From Allomuricauda sp. F6463D (GTDB lineage: Bacteria > Bacteroidota > Bacteroidia > Flavobacteriales > Flavobacteriaceae), in contig NZ_JALKAN010000002.1 in the NCBI RefSeq assembly GCF_023015965.1, positions 806,001 through 870,000 of the forward strand: a stretch of 64,000 nt of DNA. The letters run 5' to 3'. The position numbers and the translations under genes are program-made. Positions 21,253 through 30,103 of the stretch are shown piece after piece (position 1 is the stretch's first letter; the number at the start of each line of letters is the position of its first letter). Under the pieces are notes generated by a model. That model saw only the letters and a list, made by a program, of their open reading frames with translations, was not told the DNA's origin and ran no database searches.

Positions 21253-22855
21253 AAGTTTCTTCCTTCTCCCAATTGGCCCTTACTTCAATGAGGCCGGGAT
21301 AGTAGCTTACTCTTTCTGGTTGGATTCCCTTAAGATAATTACCAGTGTCCAATTTTCCATTTCCGTTTTCATCCAATATTACGCGAACCACATAGTTACT
21401 AGGATCCAAGTTGTTGAATTCGAAAATTTGAGACTCACTGGCAACGATTTCCCGCTGTACCTCACCTTTTTCAGAGGTCAGTTGTACAATTACAGGATAG
21501 GTAACCTCTCCGCCGAGAATAACTCTTAAGTTGCCATAATCAGCAAAACTTCCTGTGGATAGATTGTACGCCAATGTATCATTTTGAGTTCCAAAAAAAT
21601 CGGTAACGGCTCCGGGCAGAAATGAAAAGGTGTAATTTTGATTGGGTTCAACTTCAAAATCAAAATCAATTTTATTTTTAATAGTATCCATTACAAAACT
21701 AAATACTGCTGGAATTGAGTCGTTCATATTCAACGAGATGTTGCTAGTATCCAATGTTGCAAGTGGGGTACTGGATAAGATGCTAAAGGTGTCCTCAAAA
21801 TTAAATTTACCAGTTGTAGATGTTGATAGTCTTAAAGAATCCAATGGAAGGTCTCGCATTTTTACCGTAAAAGTGTCAATTTCCTGTAATTTATCATTGC
21901 GTACCGTAAAAATTATAGAGTCTAAATCGGTTGGGGTAAACCAATAGTTTAAGGTATCCTTATCTTGTTCCTTTAAAATAGTAGTTCTAACGGAGTCGGG
22001 AAGCGAAGTCAAGGTTTCAATACTCAAATCGTTATAATCTCCTTGATACCCAAAGATTATTCTGTTTTTGGCAGCTAAGCTTGGCACAGATGCTTTATAA
22101 TTCAACTGTTCCCGGAAGAGGTTCAATAAATAAATGGAATCTGTTGGTAACGTAATGGTATCTTTTATAAACCCAATTTTATCTTGGGCTTGGTCGAACA
22201 TATTATTTTTATTTACATCCTTAAGCCCAAACAATGCATATTTTCCACCTTTTAGGTTCTTCAGTTCAAAAAAGGGCAAACTATCTCCTGTGTTGGTAAT
22301 ATACAATGGAGGTTCTTTGTAAATGGTGGAATCATTATAGGTGCTATCCACTTGGTAGAGCATCACACTAATAAATTCATCTGCCTTTCGGTTAATAGCG
22401 TCTTTTACTGCACCCTTAAGAATAAGTGAATCAAGATAATCCCCAGTGGAGAATACATAACTCAAAAAGCTATTGGGATTTCCTTCATTGTTGTCTACAA
22501 TGCTCTGTCCAAAATTAATTGTGTATGTAGTGTTTTCTCTTAGAGTATCCTTTATAACCACCTCAATATACTTGCTGGGCGTGCCCATAGGGGTTATTTC
22601 GGCAGCGTTTTTAAATGGGGGAGAAACCACCAATTGGTTCTGTACATCTTCCAATTTGATAAGTTCATCAAAGTAAAGACGAATTTTTTTTGCCTTAAAA
22701 TTGGTTGTAAAATTTTCTGGTTCTGCCCTAACCAGTTTTGGAGGTGAAATGTCTTTGGGACCACCGCTGGGAGAACCCCGCTTGGCACATTGCCATAGGC
22801 CCAAGGCCATAAAAGCGAAAAAAAGAAGTCCCAACATTTTTTTTAAGTACACCAT
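21236..22855 (-). CDS. Lipoprotein with N-terminal Ig-like (Big_5) domain
   Basis: A 539-aa envelope protein. The ATG at 22855 was preferred over an in-frame TTG at 22876; it gives a lipoprotein signal whose Cys lies in ALGLWQCAKRG. The mature part opens with SPSGGPKDISPPKLVRAEP and a Big_5-type Ig-like domain (about 35-125, KKIRLYFDELIKL). More beta-rich repeats follow, with a carboxypeptidase-regulatory-like segment near the C-terminus (SNYVVRVILDENGNGKLDTG). Proteins of this build are common in Bacteroidota, often annotated only as Ig-like; function unknown. It is 64 nt downstream of comF on the same strand and probably cotranscribed. The 3' end overlaps the convergent omega-amidase gene. 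Confidence 0.85.
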   Translation of the reverse strand: MVYLKKMLGLLFFAFMALGLWQCAKRGSPSGGPKDISPPKLVRAEPENFTTNFKAKKIRLYFDELIKLEDVQNQLVVSPPFKNAAEITPMGTPSKYIEVVIKDTLRENTTYTINFGQSIVDNNEGNPNSFLSYVFSTGDYLDSLILKGAVKDAINRKADEFISVMLYQVDSTYNDSTIYKEPPLYITNTGDSLPFFELKNLKGGKYALFGLKDVNKNNMFDQAQDKIGFIKDTITLPTDSIYLLNLFREQLNYKASVPSLAAKNRIIFGYQGDYNDLSIETLTSLPDSVRTTILKEQDKDTLNYWFTPTDLDSIIFTVRNDKLQEIDTFTVKMRDLPLDSLRLSTSTTGKFNFEDTFSILSSTPLATLDTSNISLNMNDSIPAVFSFVMDTIKNKIDFDFEVEPNQNYTFSFLPGAVTDFFGTQNDTLAYNLSTGSFADYGNLRVILGGEVTYPVIVQLTSEKGEVQREIVASESQIFEFNNLDPSNYVVRVILDENGNGKLDTGNYLKGIQPERVSYYPGLIEVRANWEKEETFILTN

Positions 22856-22919
22856 GCCTAAAAATAATGTGAACAAAGAAACAACTAATTTAAAAACTAG
22901 AACACCGCATTAATAAATT

Positions 22920-23630
22920 TTAACCCTCTGGCACTATGGCCAAACTCAATACAGTAACCTCCATATTTTCATGTTGGAGAAGTGTTTGTGTACAAGATTC
23001 AATGGTTGCACCTGTTGTAATAACATCATCTACTAAAAGAACATGTTTAAATGTTCGACTGTTGGAAGAATTTAGTTGAAATGCATCCTTTGAACTTTCC
23101 CATCGCAATTGACGACTTTTTTTTGTTTGTGTTTTTGTGTGTTTTGCCTTTATCAGCCAATCATTACAAAACTCAGCATCAAGGTTCGCTGCAATTTTAC
23201 GGGCAAATAAGGCGACTTGGTTATAGCCCCGTTTTTGTTGTTTTTTGGGGTGTAAAGGAACTGGAATAACAGCATCGATATGGTTGAGGTGTCCACTTTC
23301 TTTTAAAAGTGACCCGCACCAATCACCAAAAAAACCTCCAATTTGTTCTTGATTTTTATATTTCAACCAATATAATAGATTTTTTACGACACCTTTTTTT
23401 GAGAAAAAAACGAAAGAAGCTGCCTTTTTTATAGGAACTCTGCCATAAAATATACGGTCCACTACGTTTTCTTCCAGATAGTTATGATCGGTGAGTGGCA
23501 CATCATGTCGACAAACTGCACACAAAATACGCTCTCCACTAAATAATTGGGTATTACATCCAAAACATACCCTTGGCAATAGGATGTTGTTAATCTCGTT
23601 TATTATCTTAGCCAACCTTTTTAGTGTCAA
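22920..23630 (-). CDS. comF: ComF family phosphoribosyltransferase-like protein
   Basis: ComF-type protein linked to DNA uptake in naturally competent bacteria, of unclear role in others. The 236-aa product has an N-terminal zinc-finger with Cys22, Cys25, Cys37 and Cys40 (VCFGC, LCAVC) and a C-terminal PRTase fold with the PRPP loop VLLVDDVITTGAT (about 190-203). There is no ATG near the 5' end; the frame starts at TTG 23630, and a second TTG lies at 23615. A -7-like motif on the minus strand overlaps the first TTG, so the true start may be 23615 or an unusual codon. Only 35 bp separate it from the divergent gene at 23666. Confidence 0.85.
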   Translation of the reverse strand: MTLKRLAKIINEINNILLPRVCFGCNTQLFSGERILCAVCRHDVPLTDHNYLEENVVDRIFYGRVPIKKAASFVFFSKKGVVKNLLYWLKYKNQEQIGGFFGDWCGSLLKESGHLNHIDAVIPVPLHPKKQQKRGYNQVALFARKIAANLDAEFCNDWLIKAKHTKTQTKKSRQLRWESSKDAFQLNSSNSRTFKHVLLVDDVITTGATIESCTQTLLQHENMEVTVLSLAIVPEG

Positions 23631-23665
23631 ATCTTATTATATTTTTAGTGTAGTCAGTCAACCCC

Positions 23666-24562
23666 ATGAACTCCCAAGATAGCAATTTTAACTACAAAAT
23701 TATTTTCGCCGCTATGGCAGCGGTCGTTGTTGGGATTCTAATTGCTTTTTATTATAGTTACGCACAATCCAAAAACCAGATGATTTATTTGGAGGAGGAA
23801 AAATCACTCTTAGTAAAAGACCTTACGTTGATGAGGGCCGAAGTTGATCGCTTATCGGGTCTTAATGAAGTAAACGAAATAGAGTTGCAAACTTCTCGGT
23901 TCAGAGTTCAACAATTACTTGATTCGGTGGGTAGACTAAATTTTAGTATTACCAAATTAAAGGAAACTAGGACAGAACTCCGTAAATTGGAACTTCGTTT
24001 TGACAGTCTAAAGCTCAAGAACAACTTTCTTAGATACAATAATAGTTTATTGGCCAGTAAGTATGATGAGACAATAAAGCAGTTGGAGGAACTACGGGGC
24101 CAAGCCAATAATATGCAACAGACAGAATCTTTGTTGCGTGAGACCAATAAAGAGCTTACAAGGGAACTTCGTATAAAAAGCTATTTAAAACTACAAGATG
24201 CCGAAGGCAGCGGATTTAGATTAAGAGCAGGTAGGCCTATTAAAACCAATAAAGCATCTGTAATTGAAAAGTTGAGGGGATGTGTGACTATTTTGAGCGA
24301 GACCAATGCCCATGGAGATATTAAAGTACTTTATCTACAATTTTTAGACCCCAATATGGCAGTTGTCGAGGATAATGCCAATACTATCTCGGTAAGCGGA
24401 AATATCTACAGTAAAAAGGTGGAGATTGTGTATACTGGGAAAGAAATTAGCATATGTGATGCTATTACTGTACCGGAGGGTTCGTTGGAAGAAGGGATTT
24501 ACACCTTAAATGTCTTTGAAGACGAAAGATTGTTGGCTTCTACCGAATTTCAGCTAAAATAG
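23666..24562 (+). CDS. Membrane-anchored coiled-coil protein, unknown function
   Basis: A 298-aa protein with one N-terminal membrane helix (about 10-33, IIFAAMAAVVVGILIAFYY) and a long heptad-rich coiled coil (about 35-175, rich in Leu, Glu, Lys, Arg). A C-terminal globular beta-rich part follows (about 180-298: SYLKLQDAEGSGFRLRAGRP and ISVSGNIYSKKVEIVYTG). Topology is probably type II with the coiled coil in the periplasm. I do not recognise the family; it may be a flavobacterial envelope-scaffold protein. It is divergent from comF and 36 nt upstream of glyS. Confidence 0.75.
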   Translation: MNSQDSNFNYKIIFAAMAAVVVGILIAFYYSYAQSKNQMIYLEEEKSLLVKDLTLMRAEVDRLSGLNEVNEIELQTSRFRVQQLLDSVGRLNFSITKLKETRTELRKLELRFDSLKLKNNFLRYNNSLLASKYDETIKQLEELRGQANNMQQTESLLRETNKELTRELRIKSYLKLQDAEGSGFRLRAGRPIKTNKASVIEKLRGCVTILSETNAHGDIKVLYLQFLDPNMAVVEDNANTISVSGNIYSKKVEIVYTGKEISICDAITVPEGSLEEGIYTLNVFEDERLLASTEFQLK

Positions 24563-24586
24563 CGCACTTCTTTTTGGGTAAAATTC

Positions 24587-24594
24587 TATTTTTG
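24587..24594 (+). promoter_or_regulatory. -7 element TATTTTTG directly before glyS
   Basis: Exact TAnnTTTG match ending 4 nt before the glyS ATG. If used, transcription would begin at or next to the start codon (leaderless or near-leaderless mRNA). Confidence 0.5.
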
Positions 24595-24598
24595 CTCA

Positions 24599-26140
24599 AT
24601 GGCAAATCAGGAAGACATTTTTAAGAAGGTTATCTCACACGCAAAGGAATATGGTTATGTATTTCAATCCAGTGAGATTTATGATGGACTCAGTGCTGTT
24701 TATGACTATGGTCAGAACGGTGCCGAGCTAAAGAAAAATATTCGCGAATATTGGTGGAAAGCTATGGTGCAGCTCAATGAGAACATCGTAGGTATCGATG
24801 CTGCTATATTTATGCACCCTACCACATGGAAGGCCTCTGGCCACGTGGATGCCTTCAACGACCCCTTGATAGATAACAAAGACTCTAAAAAGAGATACCG
24901 AGCCGATGTTCTTATCGAAGATTATGTTGCTAAAATTGAAGGTAAGATTGAAAAAGAAGTAAAAAAAGCTGCCAAGCGCTTTGGTGATAACTTCGACAAA
25001 GAACAATTTCTTGCTACCAACAAACGTGTAGTTGATTATCAAGAAAAAGCAAGCACCATTCTAAAACGAATGGGGAAATCCCTTGAAAATGAAGATTTGG
25101 CCGATGTAAAAGCTTTGATTGAAGAATTGGAGATTGCCTGTCCACTTTCAGGGTCTAAAAATTGGACCGATGTTAAGCAATTCAACTTGATGTTTGGAAC
25201 CAAGTTGGGAGCCTCTGCCGATAGTGCTATGGATTTGTACCTTCGTCCAGAAACGGCACAGGGTATCTTCGTTAACTTTTTGAATGTACAGAAAACGGGA
25301 CGGATGAAGATTCCGTTTGGGATTGCCCAAACTGGAAAAGCCTTCCGAAACGAGATTGTGGCCCGTCAGTTTATTTTCCGAATGAGGGAATTTGAACAGA
25401 TGGAAATGCAATTCTTTATAAAACCGGGTACCCAAATGGAGTGGTACGAAACTTGGAAGGAAAAACGAATGAAATGGCACCTTTCCTTAGGTTTGGGTAA
25501 AGAGAATTATCGCTTCCACGACCATGAAAAATTGGCACACTACGCCGATGCAGCTGCCGATATTGAATTCAGGTTTCCATTCGGATTTAAAGAACTGGAG
25601 GGAATCCATTCCCGTACTGATTTTGATTTGGGCAAACACGAGGAATTCTCAGGAAAAAAATTACAATATTTCGATCACGGAGAGAACAAAAGTTATACCC
25701 CTTATGTATTAGAAACTTCCATAGGGCTAGATCGCATGTTCTTGGCTGTTTTCTCCAATTCGCTACAAGAAGAGGAATTGGAAAATGGTTCAACACGGAC
25801 AGTACTTAAGATTCCAGCTGTACTTGCTCCTAACAAAGTCGCCGTTCTGCCCTTGTTAAAACGTGATGGACTACCTGAAGTTGCGCAAAAATTGGTGGAT
25901 GAACTCAAATGGGATTTCAATGTGGATTATGATGAAAAGGATGCCGTTGGCCGTCGTTATCGTCGTCAAGATGCCGCTGGAACACCTTTTTGTGTGACGG
26001 TGGACCATCAAACATTGGAAGACGATACAGTTACCATTAGGCATAGGGATACTATGGAGCAAAAGCGAGTGAAACTTTCGGAGGTGAAAGATATCATTTC
26101 CAAAGAAGTGGATATGCGCTATTGGCTACAGAAGATTTAA
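24599..26140 (+). CDS. glyS: Glycine--tRNA ligase (homodimeric type)
   Basis: Class II aminoacyl-tRNA synthetase that charges tRNA-Gly. The 513-aa single-chain form is the alpha2 (eukaryote/archaeal-like) type rather than the alpha/beta bacterial type. Visible are motif 1 region (GLSAVYDYGQNGAELKKNI), motif 2 (FRNEIVARQFIFRMREFEQMEM, core only), the LRPETAQGIFVNF segment, motif 3 (SIGLDRMFLAVF) and the C-terminal anticodon-binding domain (APNKVAVLPL). The ATG at 24599 gives the canonical N-terminus. The gene converges on fhs with a 3-nt gap. Confidence 0.97.
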   Translation: MANQEDIFKKVISHAKEYGYVFQSSEIYDGLSAVYDYGQNGAELKKNIREYWWKAMVQLNENIVGIDAAIFMHPTTWKASGHVDAFNDPLIDNKDSKKRYRADVLIEDYVAKIEGKIEKEVKKAAKRFGDNFDKEQFLATNKRVVDYQEKASTILKRMGKSLENEDLADVKALIEELEIACPLSGSKNWTDVKQFNLMFGTKLGASADSAMDLYLRPETAQGIFVNFLNVQKTGRMKIPFGIAQTGKAFRNEIVARQFIFRMREFEQMEMQFFIKPGTQMEWYETWKEKRMKWHLSLGLGKENYRFHDHEKLAHYADAAADIEFRFPFGFKELEGIHSRTDFDLGKHEEFSGKKLQYFDHGENKSYTPYVLETSIGLDRMFLAVFSNSLQEEELENGSTRTVLKIPAVLAPNKVAVLPLLKRDGLPEVAQKLVDELKWDFNVDYDEKDAVGRRYRRQDAAGTPFCVTVDHQTLEDDTVTIRHRDTMEQKRVKLSEVKDIISKEVDMRYWLQKI

Positions 26141-26143
26141 AGT

Positions 26144-27811
26144 TTAGAACAAACCTGTAATTTCTCCCTCATCATTAATGTCGATGCCTTCGGAAGCTGG
26201 ATGCGCCGGCAATCCCGGCATACGCATTATGTTACCCGTAATTGGAACCAAGAAACCAGCTCCTACGGCAATTTCTATTTCACGTACGGTAATGATAAAA
26301 TCTTTGGGTCTGCCCAATAGTTTTGGGTTGTCTGATAAGGATTTTTGGGTCTTGGCAATACAAACTGGTAACTGATCCAAACCAAGATCTGTTATTTTTC
26401 TGAGGTCGGCTTTAGCCTTGGCAGTATAATCCACGTACTCCGCACCATAAATTTCGGTGGCAATGGTGGCAATCTTATCCTTTACACTGGATTTCCAATC
26501 ATACAGCGGTTGAAATGCTGAAGCTTTTGACTCCACAATGTCAATAACGGCTTTGGCCAAATCTTCTGCGCCTTCACCGCCTTTGCCCCAAACATTCGCA
26601 ACGGCTATTCGTATTCCTTTGGATGCTGCAAATTCTTGAATTGCCGCAATCTCTTCGCCCGTGTCGGAAACAAATTTGTTGATGGCTATTACGGGGACCA
26701 TTTTAAACTTGGCAATGTTTTCTATATGCTTTTCCAGGTTCGGAAGTCCTTTTTTCAAAGCAGCTACGTTTGGTTCTGTCAATGATTTTAAATCTGCGCC
26801 ACCATGGTATTTCAAGGCACGGATGGTAGTGGTAAGTACAACCGCCTTAGGTTTTAATCCAGCACTTTGGCACTTGATATCGAAGAATTTCTCAGCTCCT
26901 AGATCAAATCCAAATCCCGCTTCTGTCACAGTGTACTCTGAATGGGACATGCCCATTAAAGTGGCGATAACCGAGTTGGTTCCCTGCGCGATGTTGGCAA
27001 AAGGCCCACCATGGATTATGGCCGGGTTGCCCTCAATGGTTTGTGCCAAGTTAGGCTTAATGGCATCTTTTAGCAAAGCGGCCATGGCTCCTTCCGCTTT
27101 TAAGTCTTTGGCGTAAATGGGTTTTTTGTCGTAAGTATATCCCACAAAAATATTCCCCAATCGTTTTTTCAAATCACTTAAACTTTCTGCTAAACAAAGT
27201 ATTGCCATAATTTCAGAAGCTGCGGTAATATCAAACCCCGTTTCCCTTGGCACACCTGAAGTGGTTCCCCCAAGACCAACTATTACATGACGGAGGGAAC
27301 GGTCGTTCATGTCCATTACGCGTTTCCAACCTATTGTTCTTGGATCTAAAAGTAAAGTGTTGGTCTTACTTTGAATATTGTTGTCAATTATAGCGGACAA
27401 CAAGTTGTGCGCTTTTTCAATGGCAGCAAAATCCCCTGTAAAATGAAGGTTGATGTCCTCCATGGGCAAAACTTGGGAATAACCGCCACCCGTAGCACCC
27501 CCTTTAATTCCAAAAATAGGTCCCAAAGATGGTTCACGTAAAACTACGGTCGTTTTTTTGCCTAAGCGGTTCAACCCTTCAGAAAGCCCTATGGACATAG
27601 TGGTTTTTCCCTCCCCGGCAGGAGTTGGGGAAATGGCGGACACCAAAATAAGATTACTATGATTGGCTTTTTCCCTGTTTATGGCTTGTAGAGGAAGTTT
27701 TGCTTTGTATTTTCCGAACATTTCAATGTTCTCAGGGTCAATTCCAAATTTTTCTGCAATGGTAGAAATGTGCTTCAGTGAAACACCTTTGGCGATTTGT
27801 AAATCATTCAT
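26144..27811 (-). CDS. fhs: Formate--tetrahydrofolate ligase
   Basis: Makes 10-formyltetrahydrofolate from formate, THF and ATP, feeding one-carbon metabolism. The 555-aa length is normal. The ATP-binding loop PTPAGEGKTTMSIGL (about 62-76), the GIKGGATGGGYSQVLPM stretch, the INLHFTGDFAAI motif and the conserved C-terminal GFLVPITGNIMRMPGLP segment are all visible. The start at 27811 gives the usual KHISTIAEKFGI lead-in after MNDLQIAKGVSL. It is monocistronic, convergent with glyS. Confidence 0.97.
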   Translation of the reverse strand: MNDLQIAKGVSLKHISTIAEKFGIDPENIEMFGKYKAKLPLQAINREKANHSNLILVSAISPTPAGEGKTTMSIGLSEGLNRLGKKTTVVLREPSLGPIFGIKGGATGGGYSQVLPMEDINLHFTGDFAAIEKAHNLLSAIIDNNIQSKTNTLLLDPRTIGWKRVMDMNDRSLRHVIVGLGGTTSGVPRETGFDITAASEIMAILCLAESLSDLKKRLGNIFVGYTYDKKPIYAKDLKAEGAMAALLKDAIKPNLAQTIEGNPAIIHGGPFANIAQGTNSVIATLMGMSHSEYTVTEAGFGFDLGAEKFFDIKCQSAGLKPKAVVLTTTIRALKYHGGADLKSLTEPNVAALKKGLPNLEKHIENIAKFKMVPVIAINKFVSDTGEEIAAIQEFAASKGIRIAVANVWGKGGEGAEDLAKAVIDIVESKASAFQPLYDWKSSVKDKIATIATEIYGAEYVDYTAKAKADLRKITDLGLDQLPVCIAKTQKSLSDNPKLLGRPKDFIITVREIEIAVGAGFLVPITGNIMRMPGLPAHPASEGIDINDEGEITGLF

Positions 27812-27916
27812 AGTTTGGTTTTTATGCGCAGCGGAAACCTTGAAGGATTCCTAAATTGATACACAATATACTATAATTGGAGGATTAAAACTATGACATT
27901 TGCATAGCCAAGTGAA

Positions 27917-28429
27917 CTATTCCACTCTCCGTCCCTGAGTAGTGAAAGATAGCCCTTGTTGTCCGGATGTGGAAATCATCACCCCTTCAAAATAAGGTTC
28001 GTGGGAGGTGTGTTTCATAGACCATTGAAACAAAAAATTGGCGCCCGTTCCGCCAGATTGATCTTTCTCATCAATCACGATTTCTACGGTTTCCATGGGT
28101 CTTATGTAGATGGGTTCATCAAAATAGGTTCGTATGAGGCTTCCTTTGGTGTCATAATAGTCCGCTTTAGTGATGTAAATGGTGTCCTTTAAATTGGTGT
28201 TCCGCATACTAATGGTGCTCGTTAGATTATGCGTTCGGTGTTCGGTTTCACTGTAAATTTCGGAATACACGGAAAGATAGGACATACCATTCAAAAGGGA
28301 GTCTTGCTCAGTGATGATGGCTGTTCGATTGTTCCAGTTGATTGGATCAATGGAACTGACGTCCTTCTTAGCTTGTTCTTTACAGGAAAATACTAATAGC
28401 AATAAAAAAAATGGAACAAGTTTACCCAT
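27917..28429 (-). CDS. DUF3124 family lipoprotein
   Basis: A 170-aa lipoprotein with a short signal (MGKLVPFFLLLLVFSC, lipid Cys16). The rest matches DUF3124: YLSVYSEIYSETEHRT, LTSTISMRNTN, ITKADYYDTKGSLIRTYF, ETVEIVIDEKD, GGTGANFLFQW and EGVMISTSGQQGLSF. DUF3124 has no established function; the fold is beta-rich and the protein is presumably anchored on the periplasmic side of an envelope membrane. It lies alone between fhs and the M28 peptidase gene (139-nt gap), and I see no partner. Confidence 0.85.
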   Translation of the reverse strand: MGKLVPFFLLLLVFSCKEQAKKDVSSIDPINWNNRTAIITEQDSLLNGMSYLSVYSEIYSETEHRTHNLTSTISMRNTNLKDTIYITKADYYDTKGSLIRTYFDEPIYIRPMETVEIVIDEKDQSGGTGANFLFQWSMKHTSHEPYFEGVMISTSGQQGLSFTTQGRRVE

Positions 28430-28568
28430 CGTTCGGATTCAAATAGTTGAACTAAGATACGGATTAGTTGGAAACCCATACATAAGCCCATTCTTTAATT
28501 TGATGAAAAGGCGTGCCTTACGTTTTCTAAACAAACTATATAAACCTTGGATTATTGTATTGATTGAT

Positions 28569-30035
28569 TTACTTCATTCCATACAACGCTTTACCCGCTG
28601 CTTCATATTTATCACCTTCTTTCCAAAACAGTTTTTTGGAACTATTGGCAATCAGTCTTCCTGAATACACATAGCCTTGATAGAATTGTAGGAGGTAATC
28701 GTAGTCCAAGCTGTCCGCTTCGTCGTTGGCTTGGTGATAGTACTTCATAATTTCATCATCAAAACTGTCGAAGCCTGTGGAGTAGGTTGGAGCAGGGATC
28801 CCTTTTTTGGCAAAATTCACGTTGTCACTTCTGTCAAAAAGCCCTTGTTCAGGAGCAGGGTCGCCAATGGCCTTTAGGCCAAATGCCCCGGCACCCTCAA
28901 TAATCAATTCTTCAGCTGAGGTACGTTCCAGACCAACAATGGTTGCCAATGAGGTATCATTATAACCTCCACCGTCAGTATTAAAACAATAGGAAACTTG
29001 CTCAAGAGGAATCAAGGGGTGGTCCGCATAATATTGACTGCCCAGTAACCCTTTTTCTTCCGCTGTAAATAAAATGAACAAAGCTGAACGCTTGGTGGGA
29101 TATTTTGCCAAATTTTCCAACATGGATAATACCGCAGTAACACCAATGTTATTGTCTCGTGCCCCGTTATAAATGGAGTCGCCTTCGGCATTGGGTTGGC
29201 CAATGCCTACATGGTCGTAGTGGGCGGAATAAATAACATATTCTTTTTTCAGTATAGGGTCTGTACCTTCAATGGTGCCTACCACGTTTTGGGTATGCAA
29301 TGTAGTTTTGGTCTTACCATCAGATTTCAGACTGTACGATAGCTGCATGCTCTTGGTAAATCCTGGATGGGTAGTTTTGGTATTCACCCAAATATGGGGT
29401 ATTTCAGAAGTTTCATTAACATTTTTCACCTCAGTTCCTTGGTCTACATAGTGTTTTATGCGGCTCCACATGGCTTCATCAAACTGTACAAGTTCCAAAA
29501 GCCCCTTGGCCCCCATGGACTTAGCGAGCTCTACCTTTTTTCTGCTGCTACGAAACATTTGGCCAGGATCTTGCCCCGCTTCAATACCTGCAAGTACCAC
29601 TACCATTTTTCCGGAAACTGATTCGACCTTAAAATCATCTTCGGTGCCGTAGCCCAAAAAGACCGCTTCTCCCGATTGCTCCATTTCCGGTAATTTAAAA
29701 GATGCCAGTAAGGGATAGGCTACCTCGTTCAAATTGAGTTCCACAAAATTTGGTGCACTCGATTGTAGAAGGTCAAAATTTTGATAATAAGTTCCTGTGC
29801 CAGAAATTGGTTTTGCCCCAAATTTTCTAAGTTGGTTGGCTAAATAGCTGGCGGCAATCTTATTCCCCTTGGTACCGGCTTCACGACCTTCCAATAAGTC
29901 GTCCGATAAGAATTTGATATGACTTTCAATAGTATTTTTGTTAACAGTGCTAGCTGCTTTTTCTTTGTCCGTTTGGGCATAAAGCGCCATGGCTAACATT
30001 GAAAAAGCTAAACAGAGGATAAGTGATTTTTTCAT
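28569..30035 (-). CDS. M28 family exported metallopeptidase
   Basis: Zinc aminopeptidase/carboxypeptidase-family protein of 488 aa with a signal peptide (1-20, AMALYAQ). An N-terminal part precedes a PA-type insert (about 120-230) and the M28 catalytic domain. Zinc ligands are visible in order: YSAHYDHVGIG (His, Asp), GARDNNIGV (bridging Asp), TAEEKGLLGS (Glu-Glu, the second a ligand) and NTDGGG (Asp), with the last His expected in the KYYHQAND region. Expected role is periplasmic or secreted peptide hydrolysis. It lies 69 nt downstream of the metallophosphoesterase gene on the same strand, forming the end of an exported-hydrolase group. Confidence 0.92.
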   Translation of the reverse strand: MKKSLILCLAFSMLAMALYAQTDKEKAASTVNKNTIESHIKFLSDDLLEGREAGTKGNKIAASYLANQLRKFGAKPISGTGTYYQNFDLLQSSAPNFVELNLNEVAYPLLASFKLPEMEQSGEAVFLGYGTEDDFKVESVSGKMVVVLAGIEAGQDPGQMFRSSRKKVELAKSMGAKGLLELVQFDEAMWSRIKHYVDQGTEVKNVNETSEIPHIWVNTKTTHPGFTKSMQLSYSLKSDGKTKTTLHTQNVVGTIEGTDPILKKEYVIYSAHYDHVGIGQPNAEGDSIYNGARDNNIGVTAVLSMLENLAKYPTKRSALFILFTAEEKGLLGSQYYADHPLIPLEQVSYCFNTDGGGYNDTSLATIVGLERTSAEELIIEGAGAFGLKAIGDPAPEQGLFDRSDNVNFAKKGIPAPTYSTGFDSFDDEIMKYYHQANDEADSLDYDYLLQFYQGYVYSGRLIANSSKKLFWKEGDKYEAAGKALYGMK

Positions 30036-30103
30036 AGGGATTTACTAAAGGGTGTTAAATGAAAGCGATGATGTAAGGTAATGTTTTTTAATACAAGCCC
30101 GGG

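Noticed and set aside
26661-27116. Plus-strand ORF (151 codons) antisense to fhs
   Set aside because: Shadow of fhs codons; no domain, no promoter, and the opposite strand is a conserved enzyme.
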